In this document: positions 47,316-58,732 of the stretch, in pieces
Layout: each line of letters starts with the position of its first letter
Numbering within the stretch: the first letter of the stretch is position 1
DNA from: Paramyrothecium sp. XJ0827
Taxonomy: Eukaryota > Ascomycota > Sordariomycetes > Hypocreales > Stachybotryaceae
Assembly (NCBI GenBank): GCA_020881915.1
Contig: JAJFPB010000005.1
Location: 62,001 to 126,000, forward strand
Reading direction: 5' to 3'
Length of the DNA: 64,000 nucleotides
The notes under the pieces: model-generated
What the model was told of the DNA's origin: nothing
Seen by the model: only the letters and a program-made list of their open reading frames with translations
Databases searched by the model: none
Position numbers and translations under genes: made by a program

Positions 47316-48569
47316 ATGGTAGCACAAGAGACCGCCCCAAAGCGGCAGAACTCTTTAAAATTCATGACATCCTTGTCTCCTTGGATGAGCGTCTACCGAC
47401 CTCCAAGAGACCCCGTCGAGCCGACGCCGGAGAACCGCCAGATAATCGCTGGTAATGCGAGCGAGGCTATTCCTAGCAATACTACTGCCACCGGATCAAC
47501 CCAAGTTGAGACCGCTCCAAGCACAGCCGCCACCGAGGCTACCGTGGACATCAAAGAGGGGCAGAAGAACATCGGCAAGATCACCGTTGGTGAAGCCACC
47601 GAGACAACTCTTATTCAGATGATAAGTGGCAAGAATAGCCAGTCTGCTCCTGGCAAGACTACTGGACATGAAACCAACACTGTCGAAACTGCTGCAGATA
47701 TTACCGCCGACAATGCTCCGACTCTTGTTATTCTATTCCCCTGGTTATCCGCTAGCATGGGCACTTTTGCTAAATACGTTCATGCCTACCAGTCCATGGA
47801 CCCTTCGGCCGAGATATTGTTGATGTCAACGTCGATGAAACAGTTACTGTGGCGGCCCGGAAGGTAATTACACCACCACGCCTTTTCATTCACCATCCTT
47901 CGTTCCTTACTCTTCTTGCTTTGTGTGAAAAGGGAAATCTTCAATATTGTAAGATGTAAGTGTCTAACGCTAACTTGACACATGCAAACGCCGGACGTCG
48001 AGCCCGCCATCCCCATAATCAAAGCGGTTATTTCTGAAAACTCCTCAACCGTCAAAAAGCCCCGAATCCTTGTGCACGCCTTCTCTAATGCCGGCTCGGC
48101 AATGCTCGCCCGTGTCCGCGAAGCGTATGGCGACCCTTTTCCACCTCATGTCACTATCTTCGACTCTGGCCCAGGCTTATACAACTTTACACGATGCCTT
48201 AGCGGCGCGACCTTAGGTCTGCCCAAGTGGCTTTGGCTTGCAATATGGCCTTGCTCTGCACTTATCACGGTCTCATATGCCGCATTCTATGCCGGCCGCC
48301 GTGACGCCTTTCGGTATTGGTTCGAGATGCATAACAGGGTCGGCGGGGAGGCACGCCGGGTGTATATCTACAGTGAGGCCGATGAGATGGTCACCGCGTC
48401 CCATATAGAAAGGCATGCACGCGAGGCGGAAGAAAAAGGCTACGATGTGCGGCTTGAACGGTTTGATTGGTCGCCCCATGTATCTCACATGAGGCTGGAT
48501 GAACACCGCTACTGGACGACTGTAAAGGAGACGTGGCAGGGGCCAAATATACCCCAAGTGAGGCTTTAG
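47316..48569 (+). CDS. PaxU-like DUF829/TMEM53 alpha-beta hydrolase, paralogue 2
   Basis: 376 residues from three exons: 47316-47863, a 16-nt micro-exon 47933-47948, and 48003-48569; total length is a multiple of three. The micro-exon is needed because an in-frame TGA lies upstream of 48003 and no other acceptor keeps frame. The joined sequence (LLWRPGR..NIPAIPIIKAV) aligns with LLWRPTN..LPAIPVVRDAV of paralogue 1. Motifs: LVILFPWLSASMGTFAKYVHAY, HAFSNAGSAML (Ser), DSGPGLYNFTRCL, YIYSEADEMV and HVSHMRLDEHRYW (His). Compared with paralogue 1 it carries about 90 extra Thr/Ala-rich, low-complexity residues after SPWMSVYRPP. The reaction is unknown. Confidence 0.87.
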
Positions 48570-49655
48570 ATAGCCTGAGCTATTACTAAAGCCAATTTTA
48601 GTTTTGAAATATTTGTTTGTAGTTTAATAACAGGTCATTTCATGACAAGTATCCCAGATTTTCAGGTTAGGAAGCTATGACATTAAGAAATGAGTGAACA
48701 GGGCTGCCATTTTGAGTACCTGGTTGAGGATCAGAGCACAATACAACATCCGGCATGTCAGGGCAACAGGAAAGTGAGGGCACAATGCTTCGTCGTCTGG
48801 TTAGATTTCGATATCGTTATCAGCTTCGATCTGGCCAACTCAGAATCACCTGAGGTCCTCTACCTATTATCACATTCTGCCACCATTGTCTCTGTTGTTG
48901 TACATTCCAAAACCCAGCGTATTAAACTGGCAGGGAATGGAAAGATGAAAGCGTAATATGATCCGCCACAGCAAGGGAATCTGACCCGATTGGTGGACTA
49001 CATGAGCTTCAGAACCAATGATCAAGGCCATGTAGCAAAAAATTGTCAGCCCCAGCCTTGTTATCGTCAGCCCCAGCCTTGTGATAGGTCATCGACCAAT
49101 CCGCTAAACCATCAACAGCCTCAACAAGGATGGGCCACTGCATCCCTGTACCAATTTAATTAAAAATATCCTTGTTTCCGCATCAGCAAATAGAATGCAC
49201 ATTGCGGCTGAAGGGGTGACGGGATGTTTTGTCACACACCACGAGTACTAAAGCTTGCATACAACGTGTCTCATATCTACGCTATCTCAAGCACCATAGC
49301 CAGCCACCAATGAACGAACCAGATTTGGGTAGAGTCATTGGTCCGTTAATATTGTGCAATCGCACATTCAATCCGCCAACGCTCTTCGCAACTTTCCGTC
49401 AACTACCAGCAAACCCTCAGATTCCTCGAAAAAGTGAATCCGCGTATCGTCTTATCATACTTCTTGAACGAAACATAGCGCTTACAAATCGACTCGGACA
49501 TTATTTTACTGTGCCTTGAGGAGTAACTTACCTGTGGAGCACACAGGAAGAACATATCAGCACTCAACTCTTGATCTTCCAGATTTGTGGGATTCTTACA
49601 GGCAGCAGCCAAGGCCAATCATACCCCACGCTGTCGACCCTTCCAAGTTCAGTGT
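48570..49655. other. Intergenic 1.1 kb
   Basis: No gene recognised. It contains a 21-bp direct repeat at 49045-49086. Confidence 0.55.
49045..49086 (+). repeat. 21-bp direct repeat, two copies
   Basis: GTCAGCCCCAGCCTTGT occurs at 49045 and 49066, a 21-nt period with near-identical spacer. Confidence 0.9.
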
Positions 49656-52600
49656 ATGCAGGGTTCCGACGTGTGCATCAGCGCGATGCAGAAGAGCATG
49701 AATCAAAACGAAACTACTCAAAGCTCACCGACGGCGTCTGATATTGAAGTGAGGATGCAAAAGCAGCCCTTTTGCTGCAAGGAATCGCTCAAATCAGGTT
49801 ATTTTTGTTCCACGAGAACATGTAATAATACGTCTCATACACAGAGTGGTGAAGAGATTGACTCCATTGGAGTATGTGGCGGATCTCTCTTGGGTGGAAG
49901 GACTAGTCATGCCAGTGGCCGTCATGCCATAAGGCCCCTGACTTCCTCCTCCGGTGGAAGTGTTAGGCCCTCTAGCATGAACAAACTTTCTGATCCTGGC
50001 ATACCCAATGAGGACGTCGGTGATCATTATTCGAGCAGGAAGAGCCTCCCGAACTACAAACCTTTTGTCTTTCAACTCTGGTACTTATTCGGTTTATTGG
50101 CCCTGCTTGCGAGCATTCTGGGATTAATGGGACTTGCTATGCATGTTCTTCCTGATGGAACGCAGGCAGTCGCGCCTGACGCCGTCATAGAGAATTTTTC
50201 AGAGCTGCATTCTCGAGAGGAGTTGGGACAATACTATGGGAAACGTGATGCTGCACGAGGGCATCGGGAAGCTCCAGTAATTGTTCACAATAGACGAAGG
50301 GAAACTAAAGTTTCGACGATCAATGCCCAAACTGTTGACTTGGATTCCTTCGGCATCAGCGAAACGTCCAAGGGCCAGACATACTCGGATCCCATCAACC
50401 GCCTCGCCGCCTCACCTACAGATACGAAAAGGGAGGTAGCGGGATCCACCGGGGTCTCCGTTGGTGGCACTTCTCCATCTTTGAAAACAACGTCAACAAG
50501 ATGGGATGCCTCCTGGAAGTCTCGAAGCCGAAGCACCAAAAACTCTGCGATAGGCTCATCTCTGATTTCCTCTGCACTCGTAAACCCACTTGTGACGTGT
50601 ACGGTGACACGTACAAAGACAATCCTTATGGGAGGTCGGACTAGATGGGTTCCTACCATGACAGTTACTGTCGAAATCTATACTCTGACCAAGGAAACAA
50701 GCCTAGCCGACACCTTTATAGTTGACACTTCATTAACAGCCACCACCGCGACTCCAATTCTATCTAGCGGTAATTGTGATGTGATAGTCGTCACAACTAG
50801 GACCATAAAAAAACCGGGCCATGGCGGTTTTGTCTTAGCGGGGCGGAACACTGTCACCATAACGGTACCTGGCTCGAATGACAACGATCAGGGGGAGGAA
50901 ATTGGTGATGATGATGACGAAGATGGTGGGGATGAAGAAGATCCGCCTGCACCAGATCCCACTAGTACATGTTACCTCGAGACAGTCACTGTGACGGACA
51001 AAGCAGACTTCATAGCAGCAACCAAAACTCTCACTATTGGCATCACCATCCTACCACGTGCTGTTGCTACTATGGAGAGACCAATGGCCACTTCATCATC
51101 ACCAAGACCCTTAGTGGAGCCGCGAGCTTGCATCGGTGGCGGGACTTTGACGGTCACAAAGCGCGTGGCAATGCCCCGAACTGTAACCGTCACATTCTGG
51201 CAGACAGTCACGAGGAATGAAATCACGAAACCATCAATACATCCAGGCTCTCCGAAGTCATCGACAATTGTTCCCAAGGCTCCTAGCATTGTTACTAGGA
51301 CAATTGCAAGTGATGGAACAGCCATTACGCGAGAATTCACGGTCCCAGCCGATACTCCACAAGATATCCAGGAAGCCATGCCCTCTAACGGAATAACAAC
51401 AGCTATTGGGATCACCACAACTGATGAAAGAGGAAAAACCATGGTCACCACATTTTTGGGAGTATATGATGCACCTGAACTCCATACTACACTCATTCCG
51501 ACCACTTGGACCGACCAGAACGGGAAAATTGTGGTGGGCACAAGAACAGAGGCTGACGAGTTTGATCATGGAGTAAAGTCTGCTGTGGACCTGGAAAACC
51601 CCAGCATGTTGACCTTAGTCACTACTTTACGAGACGCGAACGGACGTCCAATATTAACGACGTCAATGCTCGTATTGGCCAGCCTGACAGAAACTACGTT
51701 AACAAATTCTCTAGGGCTTCCGACTAGGACAGAAACTCATTACCTGCTCAACGAACCCCAACTTACCGTTCTTACCGATGCAAACGGCGAGCCTAGTAGC
51801 ACCGCTACTTACTATCTGATAACCTCGTGGACAGTCCTGACTGATGAGAATGGACGCCCAACGATGACTTCCACCGTGATTCATACAAAAGCCCTCTCGA
51901 CCATGGCCCTTGCCAAAGATACGGGCCAGGCTATGAATGACAAGATCACACTCGTACCCGCTCCATTTCCAAGTCCAGCGCCCACTACCTCTACGAGTGC
52001 GTCATCGCAGCCAACAGGATCAAGCAATACAGTCCTCCAGGTATATTCGGTTACGAAGATTCAGTACTTTGCTGGAATAATACTACCCACGCTGATTGCC
52101 ACGGCCTTGACCATCCCAATACGCATTCTGGACCACGTTGCTAAGCTCTATCACCCGTTCCATATTCTTGCAACCATGCCAGGGGGGGCAGAGGCTAGTC
52201 ACTCTGTGTATTGGAAACCGATGAGTATCTGGGTTTTTATGACGCGCTTTCAATCCCTATTACACGGCAATATTCTACTGAGCATTACGGGTGCCCTTGT
52301 AGCAATGAGTTCAATATTGGTGCCTGTCAGCGCAGAGACAATCCGCATTATCCTGCACGGTGAGGAATGCGAGGCAGGGCAAGGCAATGCTGACAATTGC
52401 GCTATTACCGTGGGCCTGTTTCCACTTCCTGCATGGATCGCAATAGCTATTCTTATTGTGATGGCGATCCTTACAATCATTGCCGTTGCGGCGTTGCGTC
52501 GTCATCAGACAGGCCTGTATAGGAAGCCCTGGAGCTTGTCTGAAATAGCAAGTTTATCATCAAATCGCAACCTTCAGACATTATTAAGTCAAATTCCCCA

Positions 52601-53471
52601 TGGCAACAGTAGGGCCAAAGACGCGGACATCATGCATGTACTTGGTATGCAAAATTATACCATTGATCACTGGCAGCACGGGGCTGTTTCCAAGTACGGA
52701 ATTGTGCCGCTTAACATGACCACCGTTCCTAGCTTGAGGGAGGAAGTTGTTGCCACTGAGCCTTCCGAGTCTTGGAAGACTCCGTGCAAAGCGATGCCGT
52801 TTTTTGTGCTCACGGTGTGGGGTCGTACGGCTATCCTTTTGATCCTCTCCGGCATCCTTGCGATCATCTTAACCTATAATATGACCTCTCGGGAAACTGT
52901 TCTTGGCCGGTTTCTATCAGGGGAGACAACTACTGTACGCGTACTAGTGGCATCAGTTGGCATGCTCATAACTTTGTTTTGGTCATCGTACTTTTACTGT
53001 ATGTTTTTCCCTCACCACATTGTTTCTTCATATCGGTATTCTATATTGACCTGAGTTCTTATAGGTTTGGCATTTATCAAACCCTACAGGCTAGCCTACG
53101 CAAGTCACGAAAAAGTTCTCCTGAGCCATGCGAAGTTATCCACCAATGTGTTCAGTGGTCTGATCCGCGCTCTGCGACCTTCGAGTCGTGATCTGTATCT
53201 CGCTGCCGTGGCATTTACAGCAATTCTCGCCGATTTTCTACCTGCTCTGATAAGCAATGTCCCCTATAAAGTCATTCAAACATGGCTGGCACATACAATC
53301 TGCACGTGGTTCACAGTCAGCATTCTGATACTCATGCTCGTCCTCGTTGCTACTTCTTTTTTTATAGTGTGGCCTCATATGCCAATCGACCCCAGCACGA
53401 TTATGGGCGCTATGTATTACGTCTCGCAAATCGACGATGAAATGAAGAATCTCCTTATCCCAGATTCGTGA
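49656..53471 (+). CDS. DUF3433 multi-pass membrane protein with TDxNG-repeat ectodomain
   Basis: 1,249 residues; first ATG 49656, one intron 52999-53064 (GTATGT...TAG). A soluble, Ser-rich N-terminus is followed by a TM helix (LWYLFGLLALLASILGLMGLAM, around residue 150). Next is a long Thr/Ser-rich region with TVTVT-type strands, an acidic Asp/Glu tract (about 50900-50945), and at least five repeats of the form TD-x-NG-x-P followed by TT/TAT (about 51420-51880). The C-terminal part carries several TM helices (IILPTLIATALTIPIRIL, LLSITGALVAMSSILVPVSA, PLPAWIAIAILIVMAILT, ILLILSGILAIILTYN and the last exon), typical of DUF3433. It probably sits in the plasma membrane with the repeat domain outside; the role is unknown. 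Confidence 0.85.
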
Positions 53472-54257
53472 GTGATTTTCAGGATGGTTGAAACTGCTTC
53501 ACAGATGGACAAGGATTGATCATATGGCCAAGTTATAGCCAGTATGAAAGACAAAGCCGTATCTTTTTGATAGTGAATTTGAGATAATTCTACCTTTATC
53601 GTGATGTCGGCGCAGAATTTTGATGATCTCTGCACGTGTCAACAGCCATATCTTTAAATATTGTCACTTTTGGTAAAATCGGCAATGAGATCAATCATTC
53701 CCTCTCATCAACTCCCTTATGTTCCACATGCTCCTTATCGTGACTAAGCCTTTGAAAAAAAAACACGGACTGCATCTGGCTCTAATATGTTACAGCGTAG
53801 AACTGCTTACTGTAGCTATGCTCTGTGGTCACGTCGTCTCATCTTGGAATCATGATCATGCGGAGTATGGACGGAACATTATGCTTATTTGAGGGTCAAT
53901 TTGTTGAGACAGCGGAGATAAGTATTCTAAAAAAAAGCTCGCTCTAACAATTAAATCATTTGCCTGCTCAACGAGCAGATATCGCGCCATCACTCGATAC
54001 CCCGTTTCGATTACTGGCCACAACTAATATGAGCAGGGGGCGGCCGAAAGTGCGTTTTGCGAACTAACCCTTTGCTCCTTAGAGCGGATACGTTGGTGAA
54101 AGCACAGCCTCCACGGAAATCCAGCTCGGAGGGTGTTGGAGCACAGCCACAAAAAGTTTCATGCAAGGCAACCAGGGGGGCAAGGAAAACCATTTGATGT
54201 ATCCAGGTTAGAAAATGTAAACAATCACGTGATTGGGCTTACAATATATGACTTGTA
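53472..54257. other. Intergenic 0.8 kb
   Basis: No gene recognised between the DUF3433 and HET genes. Confidence 0.55.
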
Positions 54258-57176
54258 ATGACTTATGATTCCTTGAAATTCTCCATCCGCTGCTCCTTGT
54301 GTCAAGCTTATTCAAACCCAGACAAAATGCAGAGTCACGGCAGGTTCGATATCCTATCAAGCCTCCAAAAAGAGGATCACTATCATGAAGAGACTTCAAA
54401 AACCGTGTTCGACGATGATTTGCTATCAGTTAATAGCAGCTACGTGAGACCTGAGCACAATAACGACACCGACTTGACTGATGACAACACGTCAGATACC
54501 CTGGAGGATGATGATCCTTTCGTGAGTATTCAATCAATACGCCCTTGATCAGATATTTTCTAACAAAAAAGAAACCCGATATTCTGTGCAAAAACTGTCA
54601 AAATATATTCAAGCCCACGGGCACGACGGCGTCCAGTCACACCAGATAAATGTAGCACAAGCATCGTGGTGCCGCTTGTGCAAGGTACTCCTCGACAAGT
54701 GGGCACCGGAGTCCTCTCGTACTGAAACTTTTAGCCTGAAATATTGGTTTGATGCGCGAAACGGATATTTCATGGGGGTATTGGATATTATCTTTGAACC
54801 CGAAGTCCAGGCAGCTAAAACGGGTCGCAGAGCACGGTTTGGCTTTCAGCTAGACAAGGACAATGATGTAGGTTAGTACGTCACGGTGCTTCCCAATTTT
54901 CTTCATTTTTCATTTAATGATTTTGTTTATCAATTTTCTTGTAAAACAAGGTCTTGCGATTATTCTGTTATTTCCAGCGCCCCGACTAAATTTTGTGTTT
55001 GAAGGAACTCCAAGAACGCCCAAATACATAACAGACCTACCAGGCTCTACACGGCTTGAAGACAGCCAAAACCTGATCAAGAAATGGTTCAACGAATGTC
55101 AATCTCATGAAAACTGCAAATCTTTGCAATCAGACTTTGTTCTATCCCGCCTGGTTGAGATAAGCAGAGACGACAATGGAAAGATCACCATTCGGCTGAG
55201 ACATCGCTCTGACCTTGGTGCTCCTGTCAATTATATGGCGTTAGGCCACTGCTGGGGATCTTTCATGCCCTTGAAGTTAGAAGAGGCCAAGTCACATCAA
55301 TATCGACAAGATATCCCCCTGTCGGATATATCTCCAGTCTTCCGCGATGCAATCGATGTCACGATTGCAATGGGAATCAAATACATATGGATCGACTCAC
55401 TATGTAATCTGCCTAGCTCTGTTTCTCTCGAATATAATCTGACTGTACTAGGCATCATACAAAACTCAAAAGCGGACTGGCATAGTGAGTCGGCAATGAT
55501 GTGCGACGTCTACTCCCACTGTTGCTTGAATATAGCCGCAGATGCATCCGAGGACGGGTCGCAAGGGCTATTTAGAGAACGACAAGCGACACTGCTCAAG
55601 CCTATTCATGTAGTCGTCAGAGAAGACAACCCTCCGCCAAAGACGTACTCCAGATTCAGTGCCATGAAGGCCGGAAACTATCTTCTCGTTGACATACACG
55701 CGTGGAAAGACGAGATTGATGACGGGCCCTTGGGAAAGCGGGGCTGGGTGGTTCAAGAGCGAGCCCTTTCACGTAGGACTCTCCACTTTGGCAGGACTCA
55801 GATTGCGTGGGAATGCCTGACTCGGGTTCATAATGAGATTTTCCAAGATGGCTTCCTTCGAGGCACGCTTCGACACCGGTTGAAGGACTACGCAGCCAGC
55901 TTGATTAGCCAAAATGAAAGAGCCATACGCGCGTATGAGCAAATCATGAAAGAAAGGGAACGGGAGGCCAACCTTGATGCAGAATTCGAGCGCAAAATGG
56001 CTGAGATGATGGGCCTTGGGACTACTGAGGCGAACGAGCCTCCAGGGTCTAACCTCCATGGTGGTTGGGTTGTGGTTGGCCGTAATAGCACCCCGAAAAC
56101 TTTTGATCTTCCGAGAGATTTCAGGCCGTATCATCTAGTCGGGCTGACCATAAAGTTCTGAATCAACTTTGTCTGTCGAAAACAGTAAGAAAAGAGATTC
56201 GGAAGTGGGAGAAGCTCTTGTCGCCCACCAATCTGGTCCCTCCGGCTACGCAGCACCTGAGCGAGCTACAACGGAAATGGTGTGGCATTGTTGAGGCATA
56301 TACAAAGTGTGACCTTTCATATGGTAGCGACAAGCTCGTCGCCATTGCAGGAATGGCACAGACGATGAGTCGGGCCACGCAATGCCAGTACCTCGCAGGG
56401 CTTTGGAGGAAGGATCTGGAGCACCAACTTTTATGGAAAGTGAAAACACCTTTGCCCGCGGCAGTCGGTGACGCAACTCGTGGTCGTTCTTGGTCGTGGG
56501 CATCTGTGGACGGTGCTGTCACATGGGATTATTGGATTGGAGGATATCATACTGAGTAAGTGGCCAATGCGTGTCAATCCCATTTACTGACTGAGAATCG
56601 GGGTTTAGCGCGATCCACTGGTTGGCTCGGATTGAGAAGGTTCAGGTCCAGTTGGTCACTGCCAACCGGTTTGGACAGGCTGCCGGAGGACCGCTGGTTC
56701 TAACTGGTCCACTGGGTGTGCTTCATATTATCAAAAAGAAGGAATCCGGATCGGCAAAGCAAAAGTCCCTGGTAGCCCTTGGTCATGACATCGACATCCT
56801 GTGGGACACTAAGGAATTAAGCGAACTTTTCGGTCAGTCGCACAAGGAGATGATGTGGACATACAAAACTTACCAACCCACTCGAACAAGCAATTCGATA
56901 TCTCGGCGCGATGTCTTCTTCATGCCCCTACGTCTCTTGGAGCATGACTACGTCAATATTGACTATGAAGCTCCGATGCTACAGGGACTTCTTTTGCTGC
57001 CTTGCTCTGATAACCGTGGGACGTACCGGCGAGTAGGTCATTTCACAGTCTCTGAACAGGCACACAGGTCCGCGTTCAAGGATGGCAGGAAGCCCCTTCA
57101 AGCGAAGACGGATATTGTGGATTGGAAATTTTATCAGCGTCGCAATAATGGAGAATACACAATTGTGATTATATAA
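54258..57176 (+). CDS. HET-domain (heterokaryon incompatibility) protein, possibly frameshifted
   Basis: The HET domain is clear: YMALGHCWG, then YIWIDSLC joined by a 48-nt intron (ending about 55451) to IIQNSKADWHSESAMM, YSHCCLNIAADASEDGSQGLF and GKRGWVVQERALSRRTLHFG...WEC. Upstream, an intron ending about 54979 gives VAPRLNFVFEGTP. The C-terminal part (WCGIVEAYTKCDLSYGSDKLVAIAGMA and SWSWASVDG) is typical; it needs an intron ending near 56125. Exon 1 starts at 54258 and is acidic. After its intron, CKNCQNIF (a usual HET N-terminal cysteine motif) is in a different frame from ASWCRLCKVLLDKW 50 bp later, with no intron to explain the change. This suggests a frameshift near 54610-54660. Such proteins trigger cell death on non-self contact. 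Confidence 0.8.
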
Positions 57177-57817
57177 GCCTTGGCAGTAAATGTTTCTAGG
57201 ACATAGGTTGAGTGAATGACATACTCAATGACGACGCTAGCTTCAAGTTTATAGCTCATCTTACGTGATTCTGGCAGCCAGAATATAAATTGGAACAGGA
57301 CATGCCGTGTCAGAGGAAACCCAACACGACACGCATTTCAGAGATCTGTTGGCTTACATGACCAAACGGCTAAGACGTTCCTGAGGAGCTATTCTCATAT
57401 CGCTTCACGGGAAATGGTGAACTGTCTGCAAAGGGAAATACATCATGACACCAGCTAATGACTTAGATGAGTCTACCGATACTGCATTCCGGAATATGTG
57501 CCGACTTCGACATGTGCATCAAATGCCCGAAAGCTGGAATTACATGTCCAGGTCAGCATCTTTGTGACGGAGTCTTTACATTGAGGCTACAGAAAATGGC
57601 GGTTGCAATTCCCACGAGCATGCCCTGTTCGTAATCCAATAAATGCACATCATACGGTTTGCAGCTAACACTGCAACATATTGTTGGACGTAACGGACCC
57701 ATGATACTCAAAAACTCCAGAATCAGATTGTCATATGGATATGGCTTAAAGCCTTTTCATTTCTCTATTCAGATACACATATACTGACAGTCCCTTGATA
57801 CTAGCCCATGTCAAGAG
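57177..57817. other. Convergent 3' intergenic
   Basis: Between the HET (+) and CBM18 (-) stop codons. No gene recognised. Confidence 0.55.
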
Positions 57818-58732
57818 TTACGCCAACGGAGCTCTCTTAGATGCACCATCCTTGACTTCGCAGTCGCCGTATAGGGGCTGGCAGCCTTGCTCGGTACCGC
57901 AATGGGCGGTCGAACTTCCGCAGAAGCCAGAAGCAGAGCAGCATTCGCCAAAGCCAGAGGAACCCTTGCACGTCTTGCCGTTGGAAGCGCACTTGCCATC
58001 GGTGGAGATGCCGGACGAACCCGTGTTGCAGTTACCAAAGTCCGCTTGGCACCCACCGCCGCAGTGCGACGTGCTTGCGCCGCAGAAGCCCGAAGGGCTG
58101 CAGCAATCGCCAAACTCGGATCCCTTGCACGTCTTGCCGTTGGTGCCACATTTTCCGTCGGTGGAGATGTTGTTGCTCGTCTCTGCGCAGGTTCCGAAAT
58201 CAGCCTGGCAGCCTGCGTTGCAGTGGCCAGATGTCTCTCCGCAGAAGCCGGACGAACTGCAGCAGTCGCCAAACCCGGAGCCCTTGCAGGTGGTTCCATT
58301 CTTGCCACAGGTTCCGTCCTTGGAGATATTGCTGTCCAAGCTAGTGCAGGCTCCAAAGTCGGGTTGGCAGCCAGCCGCACAGTGAGCAGAGCTGGCACCA
58401 CAGAAACCAGACGAGCTGCAGCAGGCGCCGAAGGGGGATCCCAAGCAGATCTTGCCATTGGTGCCGCAGATGCCATCGGAGGAGATGGGGCTCGACTCGG
58501 TGCAGTTACCGAAGCCGCTCTGGCAGCCCGCGTCCACTACGCAGTGGGCTGTCGACTCGCCGCACCAGCCGCTGGCGGAGCAGCACGAGCCAAAGACCGA
58601 GCCCGTGCAAACAAATTGGTTCTCACCGCCACAAGACCCGTCCGGAGAGGGGGAGCCGGGGCCGGCAGGAGGGGTCTGCGCCGCCACATAGGCGGGCAGC
58701 AGCCAGAAAAGTGCCAGAGCAAAGGTCTTCAT
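57818..58732 (-). CDS. Secreted protein with five CBM18 chitin-binding modules
   Basis: 304 residues, intronless, ATG at 58732 with a signal peptide (MKTFALALFWLLPAYVAAQ). Five hevein-type CBM18 repeats fill the rest. Each has a DG-x-C-G-x-NG-x-x-C start, CCSSSGFCG-type centre with the aromatic/Ser sugar-binding residues, HC, and GCQ-x-x-FG-x-C end (C-terminal copies slightly varied; copy 1 has WCGES). There is no catalytic domain, so the protein is a pure chitin binder. It could shield the fungus's own cell wall from host or competitor chitinases, or mask chitin fragments. Together with CVNH-LysM and GH20 it gives the window three chitin or GlcNAc-related genes. Confidence 0.93.
   Translation of the reverse strand: MKTFALALFWLLPAYVAAQTPPAGPGSPSPDGSCGGENQFVCTGSVFGSCCSASGWCGESTAHCVVDAGCQSGFGNCTESSPISSDGICGTNGKICLGSPFGACCSSSGFCGASSAHCAAGCQPDFGACTSLDSNISKDGTCGKNGTTCKGSGFGDCCSSSGFCGETSGHCNAGCQADFGTCAETSNNISTDGKCGTNGKTCKGSEFGDCCSPSGFCGASTSHCGGGCQADFGNCNTGSSGISTDGKCASNGKTCKGSSGFGECCSASGFCGSSTAHCGTEQGCQPLYGDCEVKDGASKRAPLA

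Noticed and set aside
56100..56230. Stop codon in the HET gene as a second nonsense mutation
   Set aside because: An intron of about 57 nt ending near 56125 leads into the correct frame, so a mutation is not required.
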